Below the pieces are notes generated by a model, which was not told the origin of the DNA, made no database searches, and saw only the letters and a list, made by a program, of their open reading frames with translations. From contig WHVA01000066.1 of assembly GCA_015179125.1 (NCBI GenBank), positions 186,001 to 250,000 of the forward strand: DNA of 64,000 nt, in the 5' to 3' direction. The translations under genes were made by a program, and so were the position numbers. Shown piece after piece: positions 12,201-22,414 of the stretch. Source of the stretch: Gautieria morchelliformis. Lineage: Eukaryota > Basidiomycota > Agaricomycetes > Gomphales > Gomphaceae. The first letter of the stretch is position 1; each line of letters opens with the position of its first letter.

Positions 12201-13445
12201 GAACAAAACCCTCGACATAATCTGACGTACCTACACTTGGCCCTCCTCCGCATGATGGTCCAAGACTACTGCAAGTCATGCACCACCTGTATGCGAGCCA
12301 AGCCTCAATGTCACAAACCCTACGGCCTCCTGAAGCAACTCCGATCCTGGAACAACCGTGGAATTTGATATCCATGGATTTCATTGAGAAACTTCCTAAG
12401 TCATCTGGCTATGATACCATTCTAGTGATCGTTGACCGCCTTACAAAGCAGTCCATCTTTATTCCGACCTACGACACCATCACTTCCGCCCAACTCGCGC
12501 AACTCTTCGTGCTTCACGTCTTTTCCAAGCACGGAATCCCTTCCCATGTCACCTCCGACCATGGATCCGAGTTCGTGTCATCCTTTTTCCGCACACTCGG
12601 CAAGGCTCTCGACATGAAGCTCCCTTCACTTCCGGTTATCACCCCGAAGGAGACGGACAAACGGAAGTACTAATCAGACCCTTGAGCAGTATCTCCGCAT
12701 CTATTGCAACTATCAACACAGCAATTGGTCGACCTCCTTCCGCTCGCGGAATTTGCCTACAACAATGCGCCTTCCGCACCACCGGAATTTCCCCTTTTAC
12801 GCCAACAAGGGCTACCACCCGAATCTTGCCATCCACCCGAACGCGACCTCGCCTCTGCAAGAGCCCGAGATTTCGTTGTGGAACTGACACCTTCACCAGC
12901 ACCTCCGAGAGAACATTTCCGCTGCACAAAAGAGATACCAAACTTCCGCCGATCGGAAACGACTTCCGCAACCGGCATTGAGATTGGCGACAAAGTCTTT
13001 GTCAAAGCTGAAAACTTCCGCACCACTCGCCCCTCGAAGAAGCTCTCTGAGAAATACCTTGGCCTTACGAGATCATCGCTAAGGCCGGCAGTCGTTCTTT
13101 CACTCTCAGACTTCCTGACAATATGCGCGCAGTACACCCGGTATTCCATGTCTCCATGCTTGAGCCCGCAGTTCCGAATACAATTCCGAATCGAGACAAC
13201 CTCCACCTCCGCCAGTCATCATCGACGGAGAACCGGAATATGAGATCTCGGAAATTCTCAACTCCAAGCTAGACCGACGATACCGTTGCCAACTCCAGTA
13301 CCTAGTCAAGTGGGCAGGCTATGAAAACACCGACGAAGAGACTTCCTGGATTTCCGCCACGGAACTCGACCACGCCTCCGAACTTGTCTCAGATTTCACA
13401 AGGCATACCCTGCCAAGCCTGGACCCCTTCTCGTGCATTAAGTTG
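9251..13445 (+). pseudogene. pol: GypA1 Pol: PR-RT-RH-IN-chromodomain
   Basis: Decayed polymerase polyprotein. The protease motif [12 protein letters not shown] lies at about 9410-9445. A 10-nt duplication near 9460 and the nested LTR-S (9530-10017) then break the frame. The long frame 10044-11504 holds reverse transcriptase with VKKKDGS, MPFGLTNAP and the catalytic [10 protein letters not shown] (about 11034-11063). Single-base deletions near 11413 and 11633 split RNase H ([15 protein letters not shown]). The integrase HHCC region is interrupted by TGA at 12223. The DDE core shows SMDFIEKL and TSDHGSEF, with the Glu in a GQTE context near 12660. The chromodomain (LVKWAGYENTDEETSW) is at about 13300-13355. 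GypA2 retains several of these frames intact and confirms the corrections. Confidence 0.88.
9530..10017 (+). mobile_element. Solo LTR-S copy 1, inside GypA1 protease
   Basis: 488 bp, starting TGTTGGGTGC and ending GCTAACA, with perfect target duplication CTTCC (9525-9529, 10018-10022). Removing it rejoins the pol frame exactly as found uninterrupted in GypA2 ([13 protein letters not shown]). It contains a hairpin at 9810-9841 with 12-bp arms and a loop carrying AATAAA, plus a partial second copy of the same motif around 9920-9950. Two further copies lie at 24186 and 35285. Confidence 0.94.
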
Positions 13446-13569
13446 TCCCCAACATTTCCGCCATTCTGTTCCGTTTTCACTCTTTCAGTCACAAGTCAAA
13501 TCCGATTAAATTTTCCACTACTCTAATTCCGACGTTCCAAGAAATTTATTCTACATGCCATTCCGACCC

Positions 13570-14801
13570 CTAGTCATCCTCCATTGTGTCCTCACCAAAG
13601 CCCGCCCAGTCTTCCGCTTCCGGATCCTCTGCGTTTCCGTTCCGACCATACTCCTCTGCAAACCTCTGCACGTCCTGGACCTCGTCCTCAGACACTTCCG
13701 CCTCCACCTCCGAGTTGTCCCTCTCCTGCATCCACCTCAGTTCCGCAACGATCTGGTTGAATTGGTCCTCGTATGCACCAAGCCGATCCGCGACTGCCAG
13801 GTAGAAGTGGTGTTGCATCTGCAACACCTGCTCCCCCTGTCGAAGCAGCCCCCGGAGCGACCTGGCGATATCCGCAAGCGGATCCGCCACCTGCTCCCCC
13901 CGCGTCGTCCCACTTCCGCTCGCCTCCGGCCCGTCCTGGACTCCCCTCGCCTTGGCAGCCCTGGACAAGGGCTTCCGCGTGCCCTGAGTAGGCTTTTCCG
14001 AGCCTACCTCCGATCCTCCGGTTTTTCTCCGCTTGGCCGTCACCCGGGCCTTAAACCCGTCGACCACACATGCCTGCTTCGTGTCCTTGCAGCGATTGCA
14101 GGCCGTGGCCTTTCCCGCCAAATCCCATATGCACGGAAGACCTTTCTCAAGACAGGCATCACAGCTAAGCTGCGATGCGCCGTCTTCTTCCGGAGCCGTC
14201 CTCTTGGCCCTCTCCTTTTGGCGCTGTTTCTCCTCCTGCTCCACCCGCCATTCCGCCGTTGCCTTCCCTTTGCCCTTGTTCATTGGCCTCGGGGTTTCTT
14301 CCGGCGCCGTTTCTGACGGAGGCCCACTCCGCTCGGACTCCTGGTCCGCGTCCGCAGCCTTTTCCTGTTCCGATGGTCAACCCCATACCGTCAAGAACAA
14401 GAAACACTTACTTTCTGCGACTCGCGATTTTCCTCCGCCTTCTCCGCGGTGGCCATTTCCGCAGCCGCTTGCTCCTCCGCAAGCTTCTCCGCAGCTTCTT
14501 CGGCCTCCCTCTCCTCGCGTTCGCGCTCGATGCGCTCAAGCTCGCGCTCGATGCGCTCAAGCTCGCGCTCGATGCGCTCAAGCTCGCGCTCGCGGTCTTC
14601 GCGCTTGCGTTCCAGCCGATCGCATTCCTCCTGGTCCCTGCGCTCTTCCTCCCTGCGCACCTCCTCCAGTCGTTCCTTCTCTTTTTGAGCCACCTCCTCG
14701 GCCTCGCGCTTTTCCGCCAGCTCCTTCTCGGCGAGAACGTTGGCAAAATGCTCTTTCATCTGAGCGCTGGTCATTTTCGAGAAATCAGGAAGAGAGCTCA
14801 T
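13570..14801 (-). CDS. Antisense Zn2Cys6/coiled-coil protein in GypA1
   Basis: A two-exon ORF lies on the strand opposite gag-pol, between the chromodomain and the 3' LTR. Exon 1 (14412-14801) starts at a true ATG. A 47-nt intron (14365-14411) has a canonical GTAAGT donor and CAG acceptor. Exon 2 (13570-14364) ends at a stop. Joined, it gives 394 residues with no stop or frameshift. Residues about 20-120 form a Glu/Arg-rich coiled coil with three ELERIER repeats. Residues 198-229 carry CX2CX6CX10CX2CX6C (C198, C201, C208, C219, C222, C229), matching the fungal Zn(II)2Cys6 cluster. A basic KRRK stretch and an acidic C-terminus follow. A nuclear DNA-binding or regulatory role is inferred from the cysteine pattern only; the cluster is internal rather than N-terminal, unlike classical Gal4-type factors. 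It could instead be a captured host gene or a regulator of the element. Confidence 0.75.
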
Positions 14802-14870
14802 GATGGATCAGAAATCGACGTGATGTTTTCTCCCGCCTTTCTTTCGAACTCCGACGCGTTTTGTTCACAG

Positions 14871-14880
14871 GTCACGTGAC
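14871..14880. promoter_or_regulatory. CACGTG-core palindrome upstream of antisense ORF
   Basis: A perfect 10-bp palindrome, GTCACGTGAC, lies 70-80 bp upstream of the antisense ATG and about 45 bp before the 3' LTR. CACGTG is the classic E-box for bHLH factors. A promoter role here is inferred from position only. Confidence 0.35.
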
Positions 14881-14923
14881 CCGATCTGTGGTCTCGCAGG
14901 GCTCGACCTTGAAAGGGAGATAC

Positions 14924-15612
14924 TGTTACGACTGTTCCGATCAAACCATCTCCGCCACCTCCGCATATCCTCCGCGCCACCTCCGCGCCACCTCCGACTC
15001 TATTCCGACATCCGTGACATCCGCAACCCTCCTCCCTTGTTCTTTCAGTACCCCTGGCCACCTCCAGATACCGACCCCCGTACTCGACCCTGAGCACAGC
15101 AAGATACCATTTCCGTAGTTCCGTTTCTTCCGATGCCTATTGTACTTACCCGCCTTGTTCTTTGCCATTGTACTTACCCTACCCTGCACCCCCCTTGTCA
15201 ACCATTGTTCCGTATTAGTTACTTACCCCGTATGTCTATCCGATTCCCGCACTCTCCAGAATTTGCTTAGTATCATACCGTTACTTGTTGTTCTGCGTTT
15301 TGTATAAAAACCCCCTCATGTATGTCTCTTATTCTGCAATCAGATAATCACCTTCGATACTTGATTTCCTTCGCTCCATCTCCTGTTCTTAGCACAGCGA
15401 GTTTTAGCAAGATCTCAGTCTCTCTCCGCCTTCCATCTTCCGCCTTCCGCCTCAGTTCCGACCCAAGTTCCAACCAACCTTTGGTTCAGTACTTTCCGAC
15501 TTCTGACTCAGTTCCGAAATACTTAGGACGATAGTTCATCGGGGGCGCAACCTATAAGTTGAAGCCGCCATCCTTTCCAGTCCCGACTTAGTGGAAATAT
15601 CGATACGTAACA
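14924..15612 (+). repeat. GypA1 3' LTR
   Basis: 689 bp, same length and ends as the 5' LTR; TATAAAA at 15303-15309. It is followed directly by the GAAGG target duplicate (15613-15617) and DUF6533 exon 2. Confidence 0.93.
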
Positions 15613-15938
15613 GAAGGATGGCATGGGTTACCAGCATCTGTGTATAAATAATTTAGTTCATGAGAAAATATAAGTCGAAGGGGGAGCAGACAGGTTCCAA
15701 ACATGACTACAGATGCTGAGAAACTTAGGTACGCCACCATGAGATACAATACTTTGGCCACACTCCACTGCGCCGACCAGATGAAGCCAACTTCAACATC
15801 CAACGTCAGGATGTGGTCATAAGTCTATTATAACAAATTAGTGAGTGCGAGTATTCTTCTAGGCTGTATTCGTACCAACAGCACCACGCCTGCCACTGAC
15901 TCAGAGTCAGTGACTAGCGCATTGACAAGGTATGACAT
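15613..15938 (-). pseudogene. DUF6533 gene copy A, 5' part
   Basis: The first exon (15876-15938) opens with ATG and encodes 21 residues ending AGVVLL. A 51-nt GT-AG intron (15825-15875) follows. Exon 2 begins TYDHILTLDVEVGFIWSAQW, the hallmark of the DUF6533 domain, a fungal family of predicted multi-pass membrane proteins whose function is unknown. It runs on through a hydrophobic segment (KVLYLMVAYLSF) to 15613, where GypA1 interrupts it. The gene resumes at 7109. Copy C at 39935 shows the uninterrupted sequence at this site. Confidence 0.8.
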
Positions 15939-16245
15939 TAAGCCGACACACCATTAAAATACTGTTGCCATGAACTTTAGCATGGGCTTCAAGCTGCAGA
16001 GGGTGGTAGGTTTTTAAGCACTCTAGATAGTAGCCCTGTTTGAGATTTGAAGCTATAAAGCTAGCCCGTTCCACATCCATTGTATAAAATATAAAACTTA
16101 GAGGGTCAAGGTAAGAACTCAGAACTATTGGAATGCACGAAGTTCGTGATGTTCAAACCGCACTCACGAAGTTAAATAGGAATACAACGTAGATTCTTGT
16201 GATCAATCACATCAGTGTTATACTGTGTGAAGCATTACACGATTA
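15939..16245 (-). other. 5' flank shared by DUF6533 copies A and C
   Basis: Upstream of the copy A ATG the sequence aligns by eye with about 39650-39934 upstream of copy C (for example the conserved GTGAGTGCGGTTTGAACATC). This suggests a promoter/5' UTR duplicated together with the gene. Similarity stops near 16245, where GypC-related sequence begins. Confidence 0.55.
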
Positions 16246-16853
16246 AGACGAACTTGAAGTGATTGATTTATGTGTTAGCGGAGGTCACATGTAACGAAGT
16301 GTGAATCGGAGCTTTAAGAGTGTTGATAGGACAGGCTTAATAGTGAAGTAAGAGCACTAAGTAGACCAGTCGATAATCAACGTGTATCAGGGGATAGAAC
16401 TAAAGCTGAATATACATAAATGCTAGTGGGGCTTTTATACTATTTTCCTACTCTATTCCTGTCTTCGGTCAGTGCTTGCCGTGTTGATGTCTGAAAGGGA
16501 TCGGGGTTAGTAATGAGTCTGATACCACTTCCTTTCATTCACCCTCCAGTTCATGGCACGTGGACTTATAAAATTTAAACAGAAACATACCTTGTCGTTG
16601 TTCAGTTAGCTTCGGGGTTAGACAGTCCTGCCATAGGCTCGTCAGACTGGTTGGTGGCTAGGTCTGCCAGGCCCTCAACCAAAGCCCCGACTACTCGTTC
16701 GAAAGCAGCCGAGTCCTCAGCGGTCAGCAAGTTGGTTGAGTAGGGGTGGGACTGACCAGGCTTGCCTACTTTGGGTGTGTCCCGATGGGAGCTGCGGTTT
16801 CTGCCCCTCGTGGGGGAAGCCTCCCTTGAGTTGGGAGGAGAGCGGGGTGTGCC

Positions 16854-17805
16854 TCACTTGTCAATGTTGGGACGGCCGGGCTCAGCGTCTCGTTTCCTAT
16901 CGTCGGCCTCAGACTTGCCTCGCCCTCTATTCTGACCACGTCCGCGCCTGGAGTAACCCCTGGTGCGGTACTGTGCATCAAGACACTCTTCTTTGATGAG
17001 CTTTTGTGCTTCTTCAACGGCGGATTTGTAAGATTCCCTTCCACCCCGTTGCAGGTGGTTGTAGAGACCTATCATGGCGTATTTTTCCATGAATGAGTCG
17101 CTGCCGTAACCTTGGCCATGGTGTGGCGGAGGGATGTAGTACGGCGCATACTCGTGTGGGGTCCTGTGACGAGGTCCGCCGTGGGTGCTATAATGGTGGT
17201 CACCGGCAATGGGTATGGGGTGATGCTGATTGGGAACATGAGTGGGGAGAGGGGTGCCATAATAACCTGCGGGCATCGTTGTGTGTTGACTTTGCGTCGT
17301 GGGGTTTGTGGGGCCTGCCGGGACAGAGGGTGCTATACCTGAGAACTGCAACATTGAGTCCAGCCCGTCGAATGCCGTGGAAATCTCGGAGAGGCTATCG
17401 TCCATCTCACGATAGTTCTTGTTGGCCTCGTGAAAACTCTGCCCTCCCAGCCAAGTGTCGTATCCCGCAGGTGCTGTGCCTGGGTCCTGTCCCCCTGCGT
17501 ACTTGTGTAGCGTTGACTTGTTGTGCCAATCCTGGAAGGTGGCGTGCGTGTCGAGGGTATCAGGGTGCGAAGTCATGCAGGGCAGTGTTAGCGTAATTTG
17601 TAGCAGATGTGGCAGGGCGTATGAACAAGCAGTAGCCTTTATAGGCTTGGGGATCGAAACTTGTATCGTATGGGCGCTGATCGGAGTAGTTGGGCCCGGC
17701 TCAGGCGCCATATGCTCGGGGAGCTCCATCTCGATCTCCAGATTCTGGGGAATGCGACCGAGCCCATCAGGGAGGTTGTCTATGGAAGTGACATCCTGAG
17801 CCTCT
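16854..17805 (-). pseudogene. GypC Pol C-terminal extension, RG-rich
   Basis: After the chromodomain the same frame stays open for about 300 more residues with no stop between 17996 and 16854. An internal ATG at 17729 could also start a separate 291-residue protein. The sequence is His/Pro-rich in the middle (HHPIPIAGDHHYSTHGG). It ends with a helical KSAVEEAQKLIKEE segment and a basic RGYSRRGRGQNRGRG tract resembling RNA-binding RG/RGG regions. I recognise no catalytic domain. It may act in nucleic-acid packaging or integration targeting, which is inference. Confidence 0.6.
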
Positions 17806-20800
17806 AAGTAAGCGTCGAATTTTGATAGGTGGCGGACGGATGTGTATGGGAGCCAGGTTGTGTCATTGTTTTGCCATTGAACCTCGAACCATGAATCTCG
17901 TCCCTTTCCAGTGTGGCTGAGAAAAGAGCGTGGTTGCCACTCCGGCGCCGCTGCGCCCAGGGTCGCGACTTGACCGATTGAGCGTCCTGGGAATTTTCAG
18001 TCGTCGTCGGGCACATGTATGCGCATAAGGTTGGCGTGGAATACAGGGTGTATGTTCCACGAGAGGAGTTCGCTCGGGAGAGCCAGCTTATAGGAAGTCC
18101 ACAGGACATCCTCCTGTAATATCTTGTAGGGGCCCACGAACTTTGGAGCTAGCTTCCTGGCACGGCCTCTTGGCAATTTCAAGTTTTCTGTGGATAAGTA
18201 CACCAGGTCGTCCACGCAGAATGGGGCTTGTTGACGACGTCAGTTGGCAGAGTGAGTTTGTTTCACTCATTGTACGAGGATTGAGTCGTGTGCTGCTGTG
18301 AGGGTGTCCTTCATTCTCCTGGCGAATGCTTGTACTCATGGTACGTAAGAGTCGTTGTGTGTCCAAATGAGTGGGTGTGGAACTGTTCCATAATTCAAGA
18401 AGAAAGGGGAGAATCCTGTCGTGTCAGAGCGTGCCATATTGAAGGCAAACTCGACAAACGGCAGTTTCTGAACCCAGTCCTTTTGATCGGAAGAAATGGT
18501 GATTCATAGCATTTGTGTGATCGTGCGGTTAGCGCATTCCATCGCACCGTCGGTCTGTGGGTGGTAGGCGGTAGACATGCATAGTTCTGACCCGAGGAGC
18601 TTATGCAGGTGTTCCCAGAATGTCGCTGTGAATAGGGGGTCCCTGTCGCTGATGATACGTTCGGGCATGCCGTGCAGCTTGTAGACGTTATCGAAGACCA
18701 GCTCAGCGATTTGTTTGGTGCTGAATGTTTGTTTTGAAGGAGCTAAATGTATCATAGAGGTTAAATGGTCTATGATTACACATAGCATGTCAAACTCGCC
18801 ATGTCTGTTTGAGGATGAGGGCAAGGGGCCAACGAAGTCAATCCCTATTTGCTGCCATCGTCGAGTTGGCAGGGCTAGGGGCTTCAACTTGCCGTACTTT
18901 GCATGGTTGATTGGTTTTGCCGTGGCACAGATGTGGCAGCTGGAACAGAATGTCTTCACATCGTTGAACATTCCAGGCCACCAGAGACGTTCGCGTAAGT
19001 AATGAAACGTTTTTCTGCTGGCTAGGTGTGCGAGTAAGGAGTGAGCATGCGAAATAAGGATCTCACAAATGTTGCGATCCTTATGCCGACCTTCTGGGAT
19101 GCATAGCTTTGTACCCTCGGTCTCTCGTAGTATGATGAGTCCGTCCTGGAGTGTGAAGTTCTCGAAATTGTTAGGAGCAGTGATCATATTTCTGAAGAAA
19201 CTGTCTTCGTAGTATAGTGATTTCAGTACTTCTGGGAAGCTTAGGGAGGGGTCAAGCATAGAGACTACATCGGCGAATGGTGGTGGGTTATATTCTATGC
19301 CCAAAGTATCTGGCGTCTGTTCTATGGGGTGGTCCACTACACGACGGGTGTCCACGGGGTCACCCGTGTTGTGTAAAGCTGCGTGTTTCACCTTTTGTGG
19401 ACGAGCGCAACACGTAGACTCCAGCGATTTGTGATCCTTATCATATGTCTGCTGCGGCTTTTCACTCTTTTTTATCAGTGGAGTTACTGCCATGCCGTCC
19501 TCGTCTTTCCTTGCAGGCGGTTTTACCACGCATCCACTCCTTGTCCTCATGGACTTAGTCGTGGTCTTGGTTGCGCCTGCAGCGCCTAGGTGCATTATTA
19601 GGGATGCTGTTGCCTCAGTGCCCGTTTGAAGGGGTTGGATGGCATGTGGTAGTTTCGCGGCCTGGGTTGGTACGTCAGTCTCATCTATGTATTCAGATGA
19701 ACTTCTGATTGTTCCATTAGGCTCTGCATTGTACATTCGTGATAACGCGTCCACGACCACATTGGTCTCACCGGGGATATAGTGTATATCGAAGTCAAAG
19801 TCTCCTAGGATGTCGATCCAATGGTGTTGTCTGGAAGATAGGTTCTTCTGTGTGAGTATGTATTCCAGAGGTTTGTGATCTGTGAATATTCTGAATCTAA
19901 TTCCCTGTAGTAGGTGACGGAATCGTTTTAGGGATTCTATTATTGCTAGGAGCTCACGGTCATGGACAGGGTAATTTTGTTGTGCGGGATTAAATTTGGC
20001 TGACCAGAACGCGATTGTTGCTGCTGTTTGTATATCTGTGCCCTGCGTGAGTACGCCTCCTGCTCCTCCTAAAGATGCGTCACATATTAGGTTCACTGGT
20101 GGTGCGTCCGTTGCATAGTTTATGGCCGTTCTATGCCAGTCTTGGTGAGTCTGTACTATTTCCTTTACTGAATCGAAGGCTCGCTGCTCTGTAGGGCCCC
20201 ATCTCCATACTGCGGTTGATCCTGTCCGATTTGTTAGGACTCCCATCGGCTTCCTGATGTCCTTACAGTTTGGGGCTATGTAGCTGACTGTGCCTATGAA
20301 TGAGGCAAGTGCGTCCCGGCCTGTTGGGGTTTTCCAGTTCGTTATTCGGTCCACTTTTTCCGGGTCCATAACGATTCCTTGTGCATCGATAACATGGCCC
20401 AATATTTTCAATTTGTCTGCGAAGAACATGAGTTTGTCAGGTGTGGACAGGTACATCTTTTCTTGTCGTAGAATGTCGATAACAGTTTTGCAGTGTTGTA
20501 CGTGTTCCTCGATTGAGTTCGAGTATATGACAATATCGTCTAGGTATACGTCCATAAATACTCCTATGTGTGGACCGAAGATATTGTTCATGACTGCCTG
20601 GTACATTGCTGGGCTGTTACAGTCTCCTTGTTGCATTACTAAACTTTCCATTGTCCCATCAGGTGTATTGAACGTTGTCTGACCTACGTGTTCATCTATG
20701 ATGCATATTTGTTCATACGTGTCCCTTCCGTCAACCAGTGTTCTGAACGGGTGTTGTAGTACATTGGTGAGGATGGTTTCTATGTTGGGGAGAGGACTAG

Positions 20801-21791
20801 CCAGCTTACGCGTGTTCTTGTTTTGTTCGCGTTTGTCTAGCACGGTTCGGATGCAAGGCTCACCATTAGGGCCAGGCTTCTTCATTACAATTAACATGGG
20901 AACAGCATTACGTCCTGGTCGAAAACGCCATCTCCCTGTCTTTAGGTAATTATCCCGTTTTGTCCTCCAAAGGTGTTTCACGGCTTCAGGACAGCGTGAG
21001 GGCCTCCAATTGTAAGTTTTTGATTCATCTATGATCGGTATTGTGTGATTTATTGCTCTAAGGGGCGGCAGGGGAGTCTCTTCCGCGGAGCGGCATATAT
21101 CCGTGGGGTATTCGTGTAGTTGTCGGCGGATTTTTTGTAGTCCGTCATCCACTATGTCCACAGCCATTGAAGTTACCGTGGCCACGTCCGGGCCACCTAT
21201 TTTCTGAGCTGTGTTTGAGACAATCGACACTCGTGAAGGGTTGAAGCCTAGCATTACCCTATGTTGGAATAGGAAAGGTGTGCCTAGTATCATATCATAG
21301 TTCTCCAGATTAATGACATCAAAGCACCGTCTTTCCAGTATGTCTTGATATGCAAATTCGACATTCGTTGAGCAGTTGATCATCGTGCAAGAACCTGTGG
21401 CTGCCAGCTGGCAAAGTAGAGGTTTTGCTAATTGTTCTATTGGGAGCTTTAACTGATCGACTGCCGTAGTGGAAATGAAATCTGCTAGGGATCCGGTATC
21501 AAGCAAGGCTCGTACATCCTTCCCGTTTATTTGTACCGTGATGACTATTGCCTTGGGTATTAGTCGCTTGAAATCCTTCGGTTTTCCGGCGTTACGCTCC
21601 ATTTCCTGTGATCGTTGTGGCGCTTTTACTACCTTGCCTTGTGATTTGGCGGCAATGGTATTTGATGTTACTGGCCCAGTGGCAGCGACCTGGAATGTAA
21701 TGTGTGGCGCACTATCTTCATCGTCTGACTCGTCTTCTATCGGGATGAGGCAAGGCATGTCCCCGTATATGTCCTCTTCCTCAGGTGGCAA
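17806..21791 (-). pseudogene. pol: GypC Pol: PR-RT-RH-IN-chromodomain
   Basis: The frame 21791-18504 is open for 1095 codons. The protease motif ALLDTGS is near 21510. RT carries VYLDDIVIYS (about 20520-20550). RNase H has LICDASLGGAGG, DRELLAIIESL and FTDHKPLEYI. Integrase has the zinc region (HAHSLLAHLASRK ... CSSCHIC) and the DDE triad in IDFVGP, ISDRDPLF and DGAMECANR (about 18880-18530). TGA stops at 18504, 18336, 18267, 18240 and 17997 then interrupt the integrase C-terminus and the chromodomain (WFEVQWQNNDTTWLPY, about 17860-17900). All five fit CGA to TGA change, and reading through them restores the expected family sequence. The 21791 position is an open-frame boundary, not a proven start. 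Confidence 0.88.
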
Positions 21792-21799
21792 GATTTCCT

Positions 21800-22087
21800 G
21801 CAGTATGTTTTGTAGGTGCGTTTCCTCTTCATTTTGCTGTCTCAGGGCCAGGCTCAGCGGTGGCAGCCTGGATGTCAGGGGCAGGGGCAGCTGTCACGGC
21901 CTTGGGAGCAGTAGAGGGACGAACCGGGGGGGGGCTTAGATGGTACAGCTATAGTCCTCGCTGTCTCTGAGCCAGTCGCCGGCTTGGAGACTGGTTTTGC
22001 ATCACTTGACTGGAGTAGATGACTGGAAGGGGTCCTGGATTGATGTCCCTCGACTATGTGTGAGGGATCTACCATGTCCTGCTGATG
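21800..22087 (-). pseudogene. gag: GypC Gag fragment, distal part
   Basis: Ser/Thr/Pro-rich sequence between the inserted LTR-A and the start of the long pol frame, in more than one reading frame (SRTPSSHLLQ; ATGSETARTIAVP). It joins the gag part at 26168-26423 when LTR-A and one GGTTT copy are removed. No capsid motif is identifiable in this piece. Confidence 0.5.
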
Positions 22088-22414
22088 GGTTTTGTTACGT
22101 GTCGGAAATCCCGGAGGTTGGAACTAGAAAGGACAACAGCTTCAACTTATATGTTACACCCCTGATAAACTATTGTCCTAAGTATTTCGGATATGACTTC
22201 CAGATGTCGGAGAAGGCGGAAGTCAGGAAGAGAGTACTGAGATTCGAAGGTCAGAGGACAGAGGTCGGAGGAGGTGGAAGAGGTGGAAGACAGAGTGTCG
22301 AGGGCAGAGAGTGAGAGAGAAGGCTTGCAAGACTCGCTGTGCTAAGAACAGGAGATAGTGCAAAGGGGTTCACGTATCGAAGTCAATTATCTGATTGCAG
22401 GAATGGAGACATAC

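Larger units (their letters stand above)
7110..15612 (+). mobile_element. GypA1: full-length Ty3/gypsy chromovirus
   Basis: This is an LTR retrotransposon with two 689-bp LTRs (7110-7798 and 14924-15612). Each starts TGTTACG and ends CGTAACA, and the element is flanked by the perfect 5-bp duplication GAAGG (7105-7109, 15613-15617). A purine-rich tract (about 14911-14920) precedes the 3' LTR. The order gag, protease, RT, RNase H, integrase, chromodomain identifies a Ty3/gypsy chromovirus. About 1.5 kb between the chromodomain and the 3' LTR is non-coding on the sense strand but carries an antisense gene. Gag-pol is dead: one TGA, several frameshifts and a nested solo LTR. The LTRs look very similar with scattered differences, mostly transitions, so insertion is not ancient. 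Confidence 0.95.

Noticed and set aside
12639..13206. Minus-strand frames opposite GypA1 integrase
   Set aside because: They shadow the readable integrase and connection sequence on the plus strand and contain no motif.
13555..14879. Long plus-strand frames of 250 and more codons over the antisense gene
   Set aside because: They are the reverse complement of the spliced zinc-cluster gene, are Pro/Arg/Ser-rich as expected for a shadow frame, and have no domain.
16515..16527. TGGTATCAGACTC on the minus strand, similar to an initiator-tRNA primer site
   Set aside because: It lies after the GypC coding region, not behind a 5' LTR, and no CA-ending LTR precedes it.
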